Shown here piece after piece: positions 24,371-33,669 of a stretch of DNA of 58,447 nucleotides. The number at the start of each line of letters is the position of its first letter. Positions within the stretch are counted from its first letter, which is position 1. The stretch comes from an uncultured Clostridia bacterium (lineage in GTDB: Bacteria; Bacillota; Clostridia; TANB77; CAG-508), in the NCBI GenBank assembly GCA_947594845.1, contig CANQEI010000008.1:1-58447 (forward strand), written 5' to 3'. The position numbers and the translations under genes were made by a program. Under the pieces are notes generated by a model. The model saw only the letters and a program-made list of their open reading frames with translations, was not told the origin of the DNA and searched no databases.

Positions 24371-26605
24371 TTATATTTTCTCATGAATAGTTCTGTTGAT
24401 AACATCAAGCTGTTGCTCTCTAGTAAGTTTTACAAAATTAACTGCATATCCTGAAACTCTAATTGTAAGTTGAGGATATTTTTCAGGGTGATCCATTGCA
24501 TCTAATAATAACTCTTTGTTAAATACATTTACATTTATATGATGACTTAACTGTGCAAAATAACCATCTAGTAAAGAAACTAAATTTTGAATTCTAGTAT
24601 CTTCCGTTTTTCCTAAAGCGGTAGGAGTTATAGCAAATGTATAAGAAATACCATCTTCTGAATATTTATATTTTAATTTTGCGATAGTATTTAAAACTGC
24701 TAAAGCTCCATGTGTATCTCTACCATGCAAAGGATTTGCTCCAGGTCCAAAAGGTTCACCAGCACGTCTACCATCAGGAGTACTTCCAGTATTTTTACCA
24801 TAAACAACATTAGAAGTAATAGTAAGAATAGATAAGGTAGGCTTTGAGTTTCTATAAGTTTTTTGCTTTTGAAGTTTACTCATAAAAAGTTTTTGAATTT
24901 CAACTGCAATTAAGTCAACTCTATCATCATCATTTCCATACTTAGGAAAATCACCTTCAACTTCATAATCTGTTACTAATCCAGATTCATTTCGAATAGC
25001 TTTTACTTTTGCATATTTAATTGCTGATAAAGAATCTGCAACAACAGATAATCCTGCGATACCGCAAGCCATTGTTCTCAAAATATCTTTATCATGTAAA
25101 GCCATTTCAATTGCTTCGTAAGAATACTTATCATGCATATAATGAATTATATTTAAAGCCTCAATATAAACATTAGCTACCCAATCCATCATAGTATTAA
25201 ACTTTTCCATAACTTCGTCATAATTTAAATATTCAGATGTTATTGCTTCAAACTTAGGAGCAACTTGCTTACCTGAAATTTCATCTCTACCACCATTAAT
25301 AGCATATAATAAGGTTTTAGCAAGATTAGCACGAGCACCAAAAAACTGCATTTGTTTACCAATTCTCATTGCAGAAACACAACAAGCAATTCCATAATCA
25401 TCTCCCCAATAGTCTCTCATAAGATCATCATTTTCGTATTGTATAGAACTTGTTTTTATTGACATTGATGTGCAATATTTTTTGAAATTCTCAGGTAATC
25501 TTGTAGACCATAAAACAGTTAAGTTAGGTTCAGGAGCTGGACCTAAAGTCGTTAAAGTGTGTAACATTCTAAAAGAATTTTTAGTAACTAAAGTTCTTCC
25601 ATCGATTCCCATACCACCAATTGATTCTGTAACCCAAACTGGATCACCACTAAATAATTCATTATATTCTGGTGTTCTTAAGAAACGAACAAGTCTTAAT
25701 TTCATAACAAAATGATCCATTATTTCTTGAGCTTCAGTCTCTGTGATGGTTCCATTTTTTAAGTCTCTTTCAAAATAAATATCTAAGAAAGTAGATGTTC
25801 TACCAAGACTCATAGCTGCACCATTTTGCTCTTTAATAGCAGCTAAATATCCAAAATAAGTCCATTGAACAGCTTCTTTTGCTGAACTAGCAGGTTTTGA
25901 AATATCAAATCCATATTTTTGTGCCATAGTTTTTAAGTCTTTTAAGGCTTGTATTTGGTCATGAATTTCTTCTCTTTGACGAATTATATCTTCTGTAAAA
26001 TCAGAAGATACAGCATTAGCAAAAACTTGCTCTTTGTCTTCTATTAAAGCATCAATACCATAAAGAGCAACTCTTCTGTAATCTCCAATTATTCTACCAC
26101 GACCATAACCATCAGGTAAACCAGTAATAATATGAGAACTTCTAGCAGCACGTATCTCAGGCGTATAAGATGTGAAAACTCCATCATTATGAGTTCTACG
26201 ATAATTATGATAAATATCTTTTAACTTATCGGAAACACTACTATTATAAGCTTCACAAGATTTTTCAACAATACGAATACCACCATTTGGCATTAAAGCT
26301 CTTTTTAAAGGAGCATCTGTCTGTAATCCAACAATTTGCTCTAAATCTTTATCTATATATCCAGCTTCATGACTAGTTATTGTAGATGCTATATCATTAG
26401 AAATAGCAAGTACACCGCCATTTTCAGTTTCTTTTTTATATAAAGCTAAAACATCATTCCATAGCTTTTTTGTATTTTTTGTTGCATCAGCTAAAAAAGA
26501 ATCATCACCAGTATATGGAGTATAATTTTTTTGAATAAAATCTCTTACGTTAATTTCATCACTCCAACTACCAGTATTAAATCCTTTCCATTCTTCAAAT
26601 TTCAT
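24371..26605 (-). CDS. pflB: Formate C-acetyltransferase (pyruvate formate-lyase)
   Basis: A 744-residue glycyl radical enzyme that converts pyruvate and CoA to acetyl-CoA and formate under anaerobic conditions. The active-site pair Cys408-Cys409 lies in [10 protein letters not shown], and the radical Gly719 lies in [10 protein letters not shown] near the C-terminus. The length matches the family. The frame is open to 26620, but the ATG at 26605 has TGGAGGT at 8 bases, while the upstream ATG is too close to it. The gene has its own extended -10 promoter (26674-26702) and is followed by pflA. Confidence 0.97.
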   Translation of the reverse strand: MKFEEWKGFNTGSWSDEINVRDFIQKNYTPYTGDDSFLADATKNTKKLWNDVLALYKKETENGGVLAISNDIASTITSHEAGYIDKDLEQIVGLQTDAPLKRALMPNGGIRIVEKSCEAYNSSVSDKLKDIYHNYRRTHNDGVFTSYTPEIRAARSSHIITGLPDGYGRGRIIGDYRRVALYGIDALIEDKEQVFANAVSSDFTEDIIRQREEIHDQIQALKDLKTMAQKYGFDISKPASSAKEAVQWTYFGYLAAIKEQNGAAMSLGRTSTFLDIYFERDLKNGTITETEAQEIMDHFVMKLRLVRFLRTPEYNELFSGDPVWVTESIGGMGIDGRTLVTKNSFRMLHTLTTLGPAPEPNLTVLWSTRLPENFKKYCTSMSIKTSSIQYENDDLMRDYWGDDYGIACCVSAMRIGKQMQFFGARANLAKTLLYAINGGRDEISGKQVAPKFEAITSEYLNYDEVMEKFNTMMDWVANVYIEALNIIHYMHDKYSYEAIEMALHDKDILRTMACGIAGLSVVADSLSAIKYAKVKAIRNESGLVTDYEVEGDFPKYGNDDDRVDLIAVEIQKLFMSKLQKQKTYRNSKPTLSILTITSNVVYGKNTGSTPDGRRAGEPFGPGANPLHGRDTHGALAVLNTIAKLKYKYSEDGISYTFAITPTALGKTEDTRIQNLVSLLDGYFAQLSHHINVNVFNKELLLDAMDHPEKYPQLTIRVSGYAVNFVKLTREQQLDVINRTIHEKI

Positions 26606-26673
26606 AAACATTACCTCCAAATCTTATGCTATATTTATTTTGCTCACAAAACTATATTTTATTATGTTAAAAA

Positions 26674-26702
26674 AGTATAGCATAAAAAGTGAGAATATAC
26701 AA
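26674..26702 (-). promoter_or_regulatory. Promoter of pflB
   Basis: On the minus strand, TTGTAT (26702-26697), 17-base spacer ending in TGC (extended -10), TATACT (26679-26674). An inverted pair ATGCTATA (26626-26633) / TATAGCAT (26676-26683) overlaps it and could be a regulator site. Confidence 0.55.
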
Positions 26703-26733
26703 TTAGAATATTGAATTATAGAAAAAAATACTA

Positions 26734-26762
26734 TTGAAAAAAAAAAGCAAATAATATAAAAT
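26734..26762 (+). promoter_or_regulatory. Promoter of the microprotein-cdaA operon
   Basis: TTGAAA (26734-26739), 17-base spacer, TAAAAT (26757-26762). Confidence 0.6.
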
Positions 26763-26796
26763 ACTATCATGATAAAAAGAAAGAAGGAACATAACA

Positions 26797-26901
26797 ATGG
26801 ACAAAAGAACTTTAATAACAAAAATTATTGCAGGAATAATGGCAGGACTTATGATGTTAGCATCAGCAAGTACATTACTATATTTTGTATTAACTAAGTA
26901 G
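26797..26901 (+). CDS. 34-residue single-helix membrane microprotein
   Basis: A short gene directly ahead of cdaA: basic start MDKRTLITK, then one hydrophobic helix rich in Ala, Met, Leu and Gly (about residues 10-31), ending in a Lys. GAAGGAAC lies 6 bases before the ATG, and the promoter at 26734-26762 sits in the right place. The stop codon is followed 11 bases later by the cdaA start, so both are on one transcript. No family is recognised. A role in modulating the membrane-bound CdaA is possible but is only an inference from position. Confidence 0.7.
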   Translation: MDKRTLITKIIAGIMAGLMMLASASTLLYFVLTK

Positions 26902-26912
26902 AAAGGAATATA

Positions 26913-27824
26913 ATGGAAAGTTTTAAAGTAGATTTAACTAAATTTTATGAAGAAAATTTAATTGGCTATATTGAAAGTTTAAAATTACATCCATTTAATA
27001 TGATTATGCTGGTAGTAGATGTACTAATAGTTGGATTTCTAATAGTTGCAGCATTCAAATCATTTAGACATACAAGAACAAGCCAATTAGCCAAAGGTAT
27101 ACTAATTCTAGTTGTAATAACTTGGTTAACTCAAATATTGCATTTATACATTTTAAATACAATTATGACTGTAGTTATGAATTGGGGAGTTTTAGCACTG
27201 ATAATTATTTTTCAACCTGAACTAAGAAGAGCACTAGAGCAATTAGGAACAAATAAGGTAAGTAAATTTTTAGGAATAGATAAAAGCATAGATATAAAAA
27301 CAAAGGAAAATATATATCGTATTGTAATTGCTGCTACAGAACTTGCTAAAACAAGAACTGGAGCATTAATAGTAATTGAACGAGATATAAAGCTTAATGA
27401 TATAATTGAGACAGGTATCATAATGGATTCAGAAATATCACCACAATTATTAGTAAATATATTTGTGCCAAGAACTCCATTACATGATGGTGCAGTAATT
27501 ATAAGTGATAATAAAATTGCAGCTGCTTCTTGTATGTTACCACTAGCAGATGATAAAGATATTGCACGAGAGCTTGGAACAAGACATAGAGCTGCTATAG
27601 GTATTTCAAAAGAAACTGATTGTGTAGCTGTAGTAGTTTCTGAGGAGACAGGAAAAATATCAATAGCAAAAGAAGGCACTTTAATAGCTGATGTGCAAGA
27701 AGAAACTTTAAAGAAGATACTAATAAAATATTTAATAACAATTAAAGATATTGAACAAGAAAAAAAGGAAAAAGTAAAAAGACTTAAAAAAATGCATAAT
27801 GCAAAAAATTCAGATAAAGATTAA
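26913..27824 (+). CDS. cdaA: Diadenylate cyclase CdaA
   Basis: A 303-residue membrane-bound enzyme that makes cyclic di-AMP from two ATP. Three N-terminal membrane helices (about residues 26-100) are followed by the DAC domain. Catalytic motifs are the Asp-Gly-Ala of TPLHDGAVIIS (near residues 191-193) and the Arg-His-Arg of LGTRHRAAIG (near 226-228). The Lys/Glu-rich C-terminal tail is common in the family. It usually sits in a cdaA-cdaR-glmM operon; here neither partner follows and a terminator comes next. AAAGGAA precedes the ATG. Confidence 0.95.
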   Translation: MESFKVDLTKFYEENLIGYIESLKLHPFNMIMLVVDVLIVGFLIVAAFKSFRHTRTSQLAKGILILVVITWLTQILHLYILNTIMTVVMNWGVLALIIIFQPELRRALEQLGTNKVSKFLGIDKSIDIKTKENIYRIVIAATELAKTRTGALIVIERDIKLNDIIETGIIMDSEISPQLLVNIFVPRTPLHDGAVIISDNKIAAASCMLPLADDKDIARELGTRHRAAIGISKETDCVAVVVSEETGKISIAKEGTLIADVQEETLKKILIKYLITIKDIEQEKKEKVKRLKKMHNAKNSDKD

Positions 27825-27858
27825 AAAAATGGTCCATATGGACCATTTTATTTTTCTA
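27822..27858. terminator. Bidirectional terminator between cdaA and the HAD gene
   Basis: Perfect palindrome AAAATGGTCCATATGGACCATTTT (27827-27850 region) with A-rich bases on one side and T-rich on the other, between converging genes. It overlaps the end of the minus-strand gene. Confidence 0.85.
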
Positions 27859-28693
27859 TAAATTTATAAACAGCTTCAGCAAAACCACCTTCAGAAACAT
27901 TGTTTTTGGTTGTATATTTTGCAACACTTTTTAATTCGGAGTAAGCATTTGCAACAGCAACACCAATTCCAGAATTTTTTACCATATCAATATCATTCAA
28001 ATTATCCCCAATTGCCATAACATCATTTTCTGTTATAGATAAATAATTACTTAGAAACTTTAGAGCACTACTTTTATTTGTATTAAAAGGAATAATAGAT
28101 AAATATTCATATTCTTTATTTAAAATGCAATCTCTATATTCACCAAGTTTAGATATTTGCACAACAGAAACATTTACTTCTTTTAAAATTTCAGTTTTAA
28201 TATTTTTTAATGATTCTGTACCTGAAATTATAAATTGATGAATAGATAAATTATTTTTTTGAATATAGTCAAGTATATCAGAAACAACAACAAATCTAAA
28301 AGAAGAATCATTCTGCAATTTAAAATTACGTAAATCAAGATATTTTAATTTTTCTGTAACTAAAACTTCATCACTATAGGCATGTACATGAAGATGATGC
28401 CTTTTGGCAATATCAAAGCATTTTTTTATATCATCATATGATAAAAAACTATTATAAATTTTATTCCCAGTTTTAAGATCATAAATTTGAGAGCCATTAT
28501 TAAAAATTCCATAAGTTGCATTACACTGACTACATAATTTTTTACTTACAGAATAAGATTTTCCTGTACAAATCGCAAAATCTATATTTTTTTCGCTCAT
28601 CATATTAATTGCATCAAAATTTGCATCAGGAATAAAATTATTTTCACTAATAATTGTTCCATCCAAATCACTAGCAACTAATTTAATAGCCAT
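27848..28693 (-). CDS. Cof-type HAD-IIB family phosphatase
   Basis: A 281-residue haloacid dehalogenase-like phosphatase of the Cof subfamily. Motif I is ASDLDGTII (near residues 7-15, nucleophile Asp), motif II is FAICTGKSYS (near 36-45), and motif IV is MAIGDNLNDIDMV (near 225-237). The cap domain is type IIB. Such enzymes hydrolyse sugar phosphates, flavin mononucleotide or pyridoxal phosphate, and the substrate cannot be told from sequence. A TTAGGAG ribosome site and a promoter at 28721-28749 precede it. It stands alone. Confidence 0.92.
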   Translation of the reverse strand: MAIKLVASDLDGTIISENNFIPDANFDAINMMSEKNIDFAICTGKSYSVSKKLCSQCNATYGIFNNGSQIYDLKTGNKIYNSFLSYDDIKKCFDIAKRHHLHVHAYSDEVLVTEKLKYLDLRNFKLQNDSSFRFVVVSDILDYIQKNNLSIHQFIISGTESLKNIKTEILKEVNVSVVQISKLGEYRDCILNKEYEYLSIIPFNTNKSSALKFLSNYLSITENDVMAIGDNLNDIDMVKNSGIGVAVANAYSELKSVAKYTTKNNVSEGGFAEAVYKFIEK

Positions 28694-28720
28694 AAACTAA
28701 ATCTCCTAAAAATTTTTAAT

Positions 28721-28749
28721 ATTATATAATAAAAGCCAAATAAAATCAA
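28721..28749 (-). promoter_or_regulatory. Promoter of the HAD phosphatase gene
   Basis: On the minus strand, TTGATT (28749-28744), 17-base spacer, TATAAT (28726-28721). Confidence 0.65.
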
Positions 28750-28752
28750 TGT

Positions 28753-28781
28753 TTGAAAAAAGCTATCTAGTATGATAATAT
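28753..28781 (+). promoter_or_regulatory. Promoter of the AraC-type regulator
   Basis: TTGAAA (28753-28758), 17-base spacer, TAATAT (28776-28781). Divergent from the HAD promoter with only 3 bases between the -35 boxes. Confidence 0.5.
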
Positions 28782-28824
28782 AAAAAAATAAAAAACACGC
28801 ATGGAGTAAAAAAGTAGAGAATAA

Positions 28825-29637
28825 ATGAATATATATATAAACTTAAATAAAGCAATAAAATACATAGAAGAAAATCTTGAAGAACAAATCGAGTATAAAA
28901 AAATAGCACAAATATTAGGTATGAATGAATATACTGCACAGACAGCATTTTATGTTTTATGTAATATAACAATTGCGGATTATATAAGAAAGAGAAGATT
29001 ATCAAATGCAGGGTATGACTTATATAACGGAAATGAAAGTATTACAGAAATTGCAATTAAATACCAATATACTAGTCCAACAGCTTTTTCAAGAGCATTT
29101 GAAAAATTTCATGGAATAAAGCCAAGTTTAGTGAAACAAAAGCCACATGGATTAAAAATATTTTCTAAACTTGAATTTGATGAAGAGCAAAAAGAAAAAA
29201 CAACAATAGAATATAAAATTATAGAGAAAGAAGAACTAATTTTATTCGGAATCGGAAAGAAAACAACAATAGAAAATATACAAAAGGAAGCACCTTTAAT
29301 TTGGAAAAATGAATATGACAAATATGGAAAAGATTATGGATATTTTGATTATGGAATGACATCATATTATGGAAATAGATTTGAATGCCAAAACTGCAAG
29401 TATTGGGTTTTATACGAAAGAAAAATAGAGAATAAAGATTTTCAAAAAATAGTAATACCGAAATCAAAATGGATAGTATTTAGAATAAACTCACAAGAAA
29501 CTAAAGATATACAAGAGACAACTCAAAAATTTTATAAAGAATTTTTACCAAGTACAAAATATAAAATCAGAGAAATACCAGAATTAGAACATTACTATGA
29601 TGACATAACTGATTTTATGATTCCAATAGAAGACTGA
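28825..29637 (+). CDS. AraC family transcriptional regulator with GyrI-like effector domain
   Basis: A 270-residue one-component regulator. The N-terminal AraC-type DNA-binding domain (about 8-105) has two helix-turn-helix units, seen in EYKKIAQILGMNEYTAQTAFY and ITEIAIKYQYTSPTAFSRAF followed by GIKPS. The C-terminal part (about 125-268) fits the GyrI-like/BacT effector-binding domain, as in Rob- and SoxS-like multidrug sensors. The C-terminal domain contains a CQNCKYW stretch (near 192) of unknown use. No obvious target gene lies beside it; the divergent HAD gene is one candidate. A terminator follows. Confidence 0.88.
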   Translation: MNIYINLNKAIKYIEENLEEQIEYKKIAQILGMNEYTAQTAFYVLCNITIADYIRKRRLSNAGYDLYNGNESITEIAIKYQYTSPTAFSRAFEKFHGIKPSLVKQKPHGLKIFSKLEFDEEQKEKTTIEYKIIEKEELILFGIGKKTTIENIQKEAPLIWKNEYDKYGKDYGYFDYGMTSYYGNRFECQNCKYWVLYERKIENKDFQKIVIPKSKWIVFRINSQETKDIQETTQKFYKEFLPSTKYKIREIPELEHYYDDITDFMIPIED

Positions 29638-29672
29638 CATTTTTTTTAATAAAAAAGTCAGTCATTTTTTTT
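29632..29672 (+). terminator. Terminator after the AraC-type regulator
   Basis: GACTGAC (29632-29638) / GTCAGTC (29657-29663) followed by ATTTTTTTT. Confidence 0.75.
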
Positions 29673-29709
29673 GCAAAAGAATTATCCTATATATTAGGAG
29701 AGGATGTTT

Positions 29710-31593
29710 ATGAAAAAATATATTTCAGAAATATTTTTTACCACAGAATTTGTAAATGAAAATGAATGGCTAAAATTCATTTTAGAAATATCAAGATTAA
29801 ATGGTTTCTTAAGAAGCTGGAAAATATATATAAAAATAGAACAAAATATAATTAAGTATTATATTATCACAAGAAGAAAAATGCCGACAATTTTAAATTG
29901 TTCAGGAGATTTTTTATTAAAAAATATACAACATTTTGAAAAAGTAAAATCAAATTTATTTTTTTTATATTTAGTAACAAACAAAGAAAAAAACATAATA
30001 GATATTTTTGACAAGAATGAAGCTAAGTATAGACAAATATTAAAACAAATAGAAATAAAAATAAGGCCATTTAAAAAAGATAATTATTTTACAAAAACAA
30101 ATCTTTTTTTTGAAAATAATATTGGTAAAAAATCAAAAGGCAAAACTCTTTTTTTTATACCACATACTGGAATAAGCATAGATTTTACAAAACATACCAG
30201 ATTTTTGTACAAAAAAGATGGTATAAGATACTTGAAATTAGAAAAATCTATGCATTTATTTGGAAAAAAAGAAAGCGAAGAAAATTTATTAGAGGTAAAC
30301 ACATTTCCATACACACAAGACAAATATTATTTAAACATAGCAAGTTATGATTTTGAAAAACATTCCTTAATTGTGGGAGCAAGCGGTACAGGAAAGTCTA
30401 AACTAATAGCAACATTAATTAAAAATATATATGACAATGAACTTTTAAGGAAAAGAAATAAAATTATAGTAATTGATCCTCATAGTTCTTTAGAAGACGA
30501 TATTGGTGGATTACAAAATTCTGAAATAATAAATATGAAAGAAAAAGATAATACAACTGATTTATGGATTAATTCTAAAGAAAATGCAAGTAGTAGCACA
30601 GAAATTCTATTAAGTATTTTAAAAAATATTTTTGGAGAGCAGTATAATTCAAAACTGGAAAGAGTACTAAGACATAGCATTTATATTTTACTAAAACAAA
30701 GTAAATTAAATTTTGAAACATTAAGAAAATTATTAACATATACAGAATATAGAACCAAATTAATAAGAGAATCAAATGATATAGAAGAACATGTAAAAGA
30801 ATTTTTTTTGACAGATTTCAATGAAATAAAATCTAAATCATATCAAGAAGCAATATCCCCAATTATTTCTTTAATAGAAGAAATGCAAATGCTTCCAGCT
30901 TTTCAAAACGAAGGGAAAAGAACTGTAGAAGAATTAATTGAAAATAATTTTTTAACATTATTTTCATTAAATCAAGCAGAATTAGGGGAAAAAGTTACTA
31001 AAACAATTTCAGGACTAATACTAGGAATTATTTTTCATTTAGTACAACAAAAAGAATTCAATGAACATTTAATTCTTATAATTGACGAAGTAGCAATTGT
31101 AGAAAACCCAATATTAAGAAATTTATTATCTGAAGCTAGAAAGTATAATTTATCAGTAATATTAGCTCAACAATACTTTGGGCAGATAAGTAAAGAATTA
31201 AAAGAAGCAATTTTTTCAAATGTAATGAATTATTACACTTTTAGAGTTTCAAGAGAAGATGCTGTAATTTTAAGCAATCATTTACAAATGGAAATGGCAG
31301 TAAAAAATTCATATCATAATAGAATTAAATTAATAACAGAATTACCAAACAGAGATTGTATTGTAAGAATAAGCAAAGCTGGAATGCTGATACCATCTTT
31401 CAGATGTAGGACATTGGATTTTAAATCAATACCAAGTAATAGAAAGATTTTAGAAAAATCATCAAATGCAAAAATAGGAAGAGAAGAAATTGAATTAGTA
31501 AAAGATGAAGAATTTAACTTAGGAAATACAATAGATTTGAAAGCTTTAATGAATTCTCAATCTACAAGTAGGAGGAAAATAAAGTATGAATGA
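29710..31593 (+). CDS. HerA/VirB4-like P-loop ATPase, orphan
   Basis: A 627-residue ATPase of the HerA/FtsK superfamily, of the kind used in DNA pumping or conjugation. The first 200 residues are unlike any domain I can name. The ATPase core has Walker A GASGTGKS (223-230), VIDPHSSLEDD after the first strand (near 257-267), and Walker B ILIIDEVAIV (Asp459-Glu460). The sensor-like segment VILAQQYFGQI (near 480-490) follows. No membrane helix is seen, and no mating-pair genes are nearby. AGGAGAGG touches the ATG at 29704, so the ATG at 29710 is preferred. The 31586 gene overlaps its end, so the two form a coupled pair. Confidence 0.85.
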   Translation: MKKYISEIFFTTEFVNENEWLKFILEISRLNGFLRSWKIYIKIEQNIIKYYIITRRKMPTILNCSGDFLLKNIQHFEKVKSNLFFLYLVTNKEKNIIDIFDKNEAKYRQILKQIEIKIRPFKKDNYFTKTNLFFENNIGKKSKGKTLFFIPHTGISIDFTKHTRFLYKKDGIRYLKLEKSMHLFGKKESEENLLEVNTFPYTQDKYYLNIASYDFEKHSLIVGASGTGKSKLIATLIKNIYDNELLRKRNKIIVIDPHSSLEDDIGGLQNSEIINMKEKDNTTDLWINSKENASSSTEILLSILKNIFGEQYNSKLERVLRHSIYILLKQSKLNFETLRKLLTYTEYRTKLIRESNDIEEHVKEFFLTDFNEIKSKSYQEAISPIISLIEEMQMLPAFQNEGKRTVEELIENNFLTLFSLNQAELGEKVTKTISGLILGIIFHLVQQKEFNEHLILIIDEVAIVENPILRNLLSEARKYNLSVILAQQYFGQISKELKEAIFSNVMNYYTFRVSREDAVILSNHLQMEMAVKNSYHNRIKLITELPNRDCIVRISKAGMLIPSFRCRTLDFKSIPSNRKILEKSSNAKIGREEIELVKDEEFNLGNTIDLKALMNSQSTSRRKIKYE

Positions 31594-32284
31594 TGTAGAA
31601 TCATTAAAAGTCGCTTCAGAAATATTCTTTAATATATTTCAAAAAGAAAATCCATATACTTTAGATGAATTAAGAGAAAAATTTGCATTTGATGTAAAAC
31701 TTCCAAGAAAAGTCAAAGACAGTTTAACAGGAGAAGAAACATGGACTGAAATGGAAAATGCAGAATTATACATAAAACAAAATAATATGGATAGATATGA
31801 TGCTACAAGGGGATGGATAATAAATAAAAGAAAAGTATCAACCCTGGAAGATATAATAAATCTTTGGAAAAAAATTAATTATATAACAACAGAAAGAATA
31901 TATGATTCAGATAATGTTCACAAAAGCGATACAATTTATAATTGTTCAAACGTTTACCACTCAACAGACTGCAGATCGAGTAAAAACATAATATTTTCAG
32001 ATGGACTGGCAGAAAGTGAAAATATGATTGCATCACAAAGAACAGCAAGTTCTAGTAATTGTATTAGAGTAGACGATTCTGGTTCTTGTTCAAATAGCTA
32101 TAATGTAATATGCTCAGCTAAAATTACAAATTCTATTTTTATTCAAGATTGCAATAGTTTGTATGAATGTATGTTTTGTTCGCATATATCTAACAGAAGA
32201 TACTGCATTGCAAATATGCAATTTGAAAAAGAAGAATATTTTAAAATAAAAAAAGTTATTATAGATTGGATATTAAGCAATTAA
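31586..32284 (+). CDS. Cys/Ser/Asn-rich solenoid-like protein coupled to the ATPase
   Basis: A 232-residue protein. The first 105 residues are helical and charged. The rest (about 110-215) is a run of irregular short repeats rich in Ser, Asn, Cys and aromatic/Ile positions (for example IYNCSNVYHSTDC and SNSYNVICSA), like a beta-helix. It ends in CMFCSHISNRRYCIANMQFEKEEYF. That end resembles, from memory, a group of proteins in candidate-phylum genomes with closing CFGCVGLRNKxYCIxNKQYxKEEY-like segments. About ten Cys could bind zinc. The start overlaps the ATPase gene by 8 bases with AGGAGG ahead of it. Function unknown. Confidence 0.82.
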   Translation: MNDVESLKVASEIFFNIFQKENPYTLDELREKFAFDVKLPRKVKDSLTGEETWTEMENAELYIKQNNMDRYDATRGWIINKRKVSTLEDIINLWKKINYITTERIYDSDNVHKSDTIYNCSNVYHSTDCRSSKNIIFSDGLAESENMIASQRTASSSNCIRVDDSGSCSNSYNVICSAKITNSIFIQDCNSLYECMFCSHISNRRYCIANMQFEKEEYFKIKKVIIDWILSN

Positions 32285-32313
32285 TTGAAATTTAAGCTAA
32301 AATTTGCTAAAAT
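32285..32313 (+). promoter_or_regulatory. Promoter of truA
   Basis: TTGAAA (32285-32290), 17-base spacer ending TGC (extended -10), TAAAAT (32308-32313). Confidence 0.65.
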
Positions 32314-32342
32314 GAACTTGATTATAGTTTTAGGAGAGGCAA

Positions 32343-33077
32343 ATGAGAAATATAAAATTAATAATTGAATATGACGGCAAAAATTTCAATGGATGGCAAA
32401 AGCAACCAGATAAATTAAATATTCAGGGTGAAATAGAAAGAGCTATAGAAGAAATAACAGGGGAAAAAGTGGAATTAATTGCTTCAGGAAGAACTGATGC
32501 AGGAGTTCATAGTTTAGGACAAACAGCAAATTTTAAAACAAATTCAAAAATAGAAATAGGTAAATTTGCAAAAGCAATAAACTCTAGACTTAAAAAAAGC
32601 ATAGTAATAAAATCAGCAGAAGAAGTTGATGAAAAATTTCATAGTAGATATTCAGTAAAATCCAAAACATATAGATACATAATAAATAATTCAGAAAATG
32701 GAAGTGCAATTTATAGAGAACTTGAGTATCATGTATCAAATCAATTGGACTATGAAAAGATGAATAAAGCAATAAAATATTTTGAAGGTGAACATGATTT
32801 TAAAGCTTTTAAAGCTAGCGGAACAAGTAGCAAAAGCAGTGTAAGAAAAATATTGCATGGTGAGGTAAGAAAAGAAGGAGAAAGAATAATAATAGAAATA
32901 ACCGGAACAGGATTTTTATATAATATGGTAAGAATAATTGCTGGAACTCTATTAGAAGTTGGATTAGGAAAAATAGAACCAGAAAAAATTACAGAAATAA
33001 TAGAAGCTAAAGATAGAAGCAAAGCAGGAAAAACATTACCAGCACATGGTTTATATTTAGTTAAAGTAGAATACTAA
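32343..33077 (+). CDS. truA: tRNA pseudouridine synthase A
   Basis: TruA makes pseudouridine at positions 38-40 of the tRNA anticodon arm. The catalytic Asp52 lies in ASGRTDAGVHSLGQ. Other family segments are IEYDGKNFNGWQKQP (near residues 7-21) and GTGFLYNMVRIIAGTLLEVG (near 188-207). The 244-residue length is typical. AGGAGAGG precedes the ATG. It has its own promoter. Confidence 0.96.
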   Translation: MRNIKLIIEYDGKNFNGWQKQPDKLNIQGEIERAIEEITGEKVELIASGRTDAGVHSLGQTANFKTNSKIEIGKFAKAINSRLKKSIVIKSAEEVDEKFHSRYSVKSKTYRYIINNSENGSAIYRELEYHVSNQLDYEKMNKAIKYFEGEHDFKAFKASGTSSKSSVRKILHGEVRKEGERIIIEITGTGFLYNMVRIIAGTLLEVGLGKIEPEKITEIIEAKDRSKAGKTLPAHGLYLVKVEY

Positions 33078-33135
33078 AATCACATTTTAAAATAATAAGA
33101 ATATTATATATAAAAAACTTTTGAAGGAGATACAT

Positions 33136-33507
33136 ATGAATGATATTTTGCTTTTATTCTTTGCACTACCTGTTGCAATAACTATTCTTTCCATAATAGG
33201 TCAAACTTTAATACATAGTCCAATTAAAATAGCAGGTATTACATTTTCAATATTACTAATAATTACTTTTTCAATAGCAGATGAAACATTTTTAATATAT
33301 ACAATTTTATATACTATTCTTTCATATGCTGTTGCTTGGATAACTTCACAGTGGCTTAATAATCAAAATGAAGATAATTGTTTGAATCAATTAATACAAG
33401 CAACAAATGCGGAAAGCTTACTAAATACGCAAAACACAACTAATCAAGTAAATGATAATATAAGTAACACAAATCGCGTTGGATGTAACTGCAGAAGAAG
33501 ATTTTAA
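33136..33507 (+). CDS. Small membrane protein, unknown
   Basis: A 123-residue protein with three hydrophobic helices (about residues 3-20, 26-45 and 48-70). A polar Asn/Gln/Thr-rich cytoplasmic or external tail ends in GCNCRRRF. No family is recognised. The frame opens at a TTG at 33121, but GAAGGAGAT lies just after that codon and 5 bases before the ATG at 33136, so 33136 is the start. A terminator follows at once. Confidence 0.75.
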   Translation: MNDILLLFFALPVAITILSIIGQTLIHSPIKIAGITFSILLIITFSIADETFLIYTILYTILSYAVAWITSQWLNNQNEDNCLNQLIQATNAESLLNTQNTTNQVNDNISNTNRVGCNCRRRF

Positions 33508-33537
33508 AGGGCGTCATTTTATAGACGTCCTTTTATC
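33505..33537 (+). terminator. Terminator after the small membrane protein gene
   Basis: AAAGGGCGTC (33506-33515) pairs with GACGTCCTTT (33524-33533, one mismatch) followed by TATC; the run of T is within the stem end. Confidence 0.65.
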
Positions 33538-33669
33538 ATACAATTTTATTAATCAAGAAGATGAAAAATAATTAATAAACAAAATATTGTTTATTAATGA
33601 AAGGCTAAAACTATTGAGTATTATGACAAAATATGTTATAAAATTAGTATAATTATTTAGGAGAAATAT

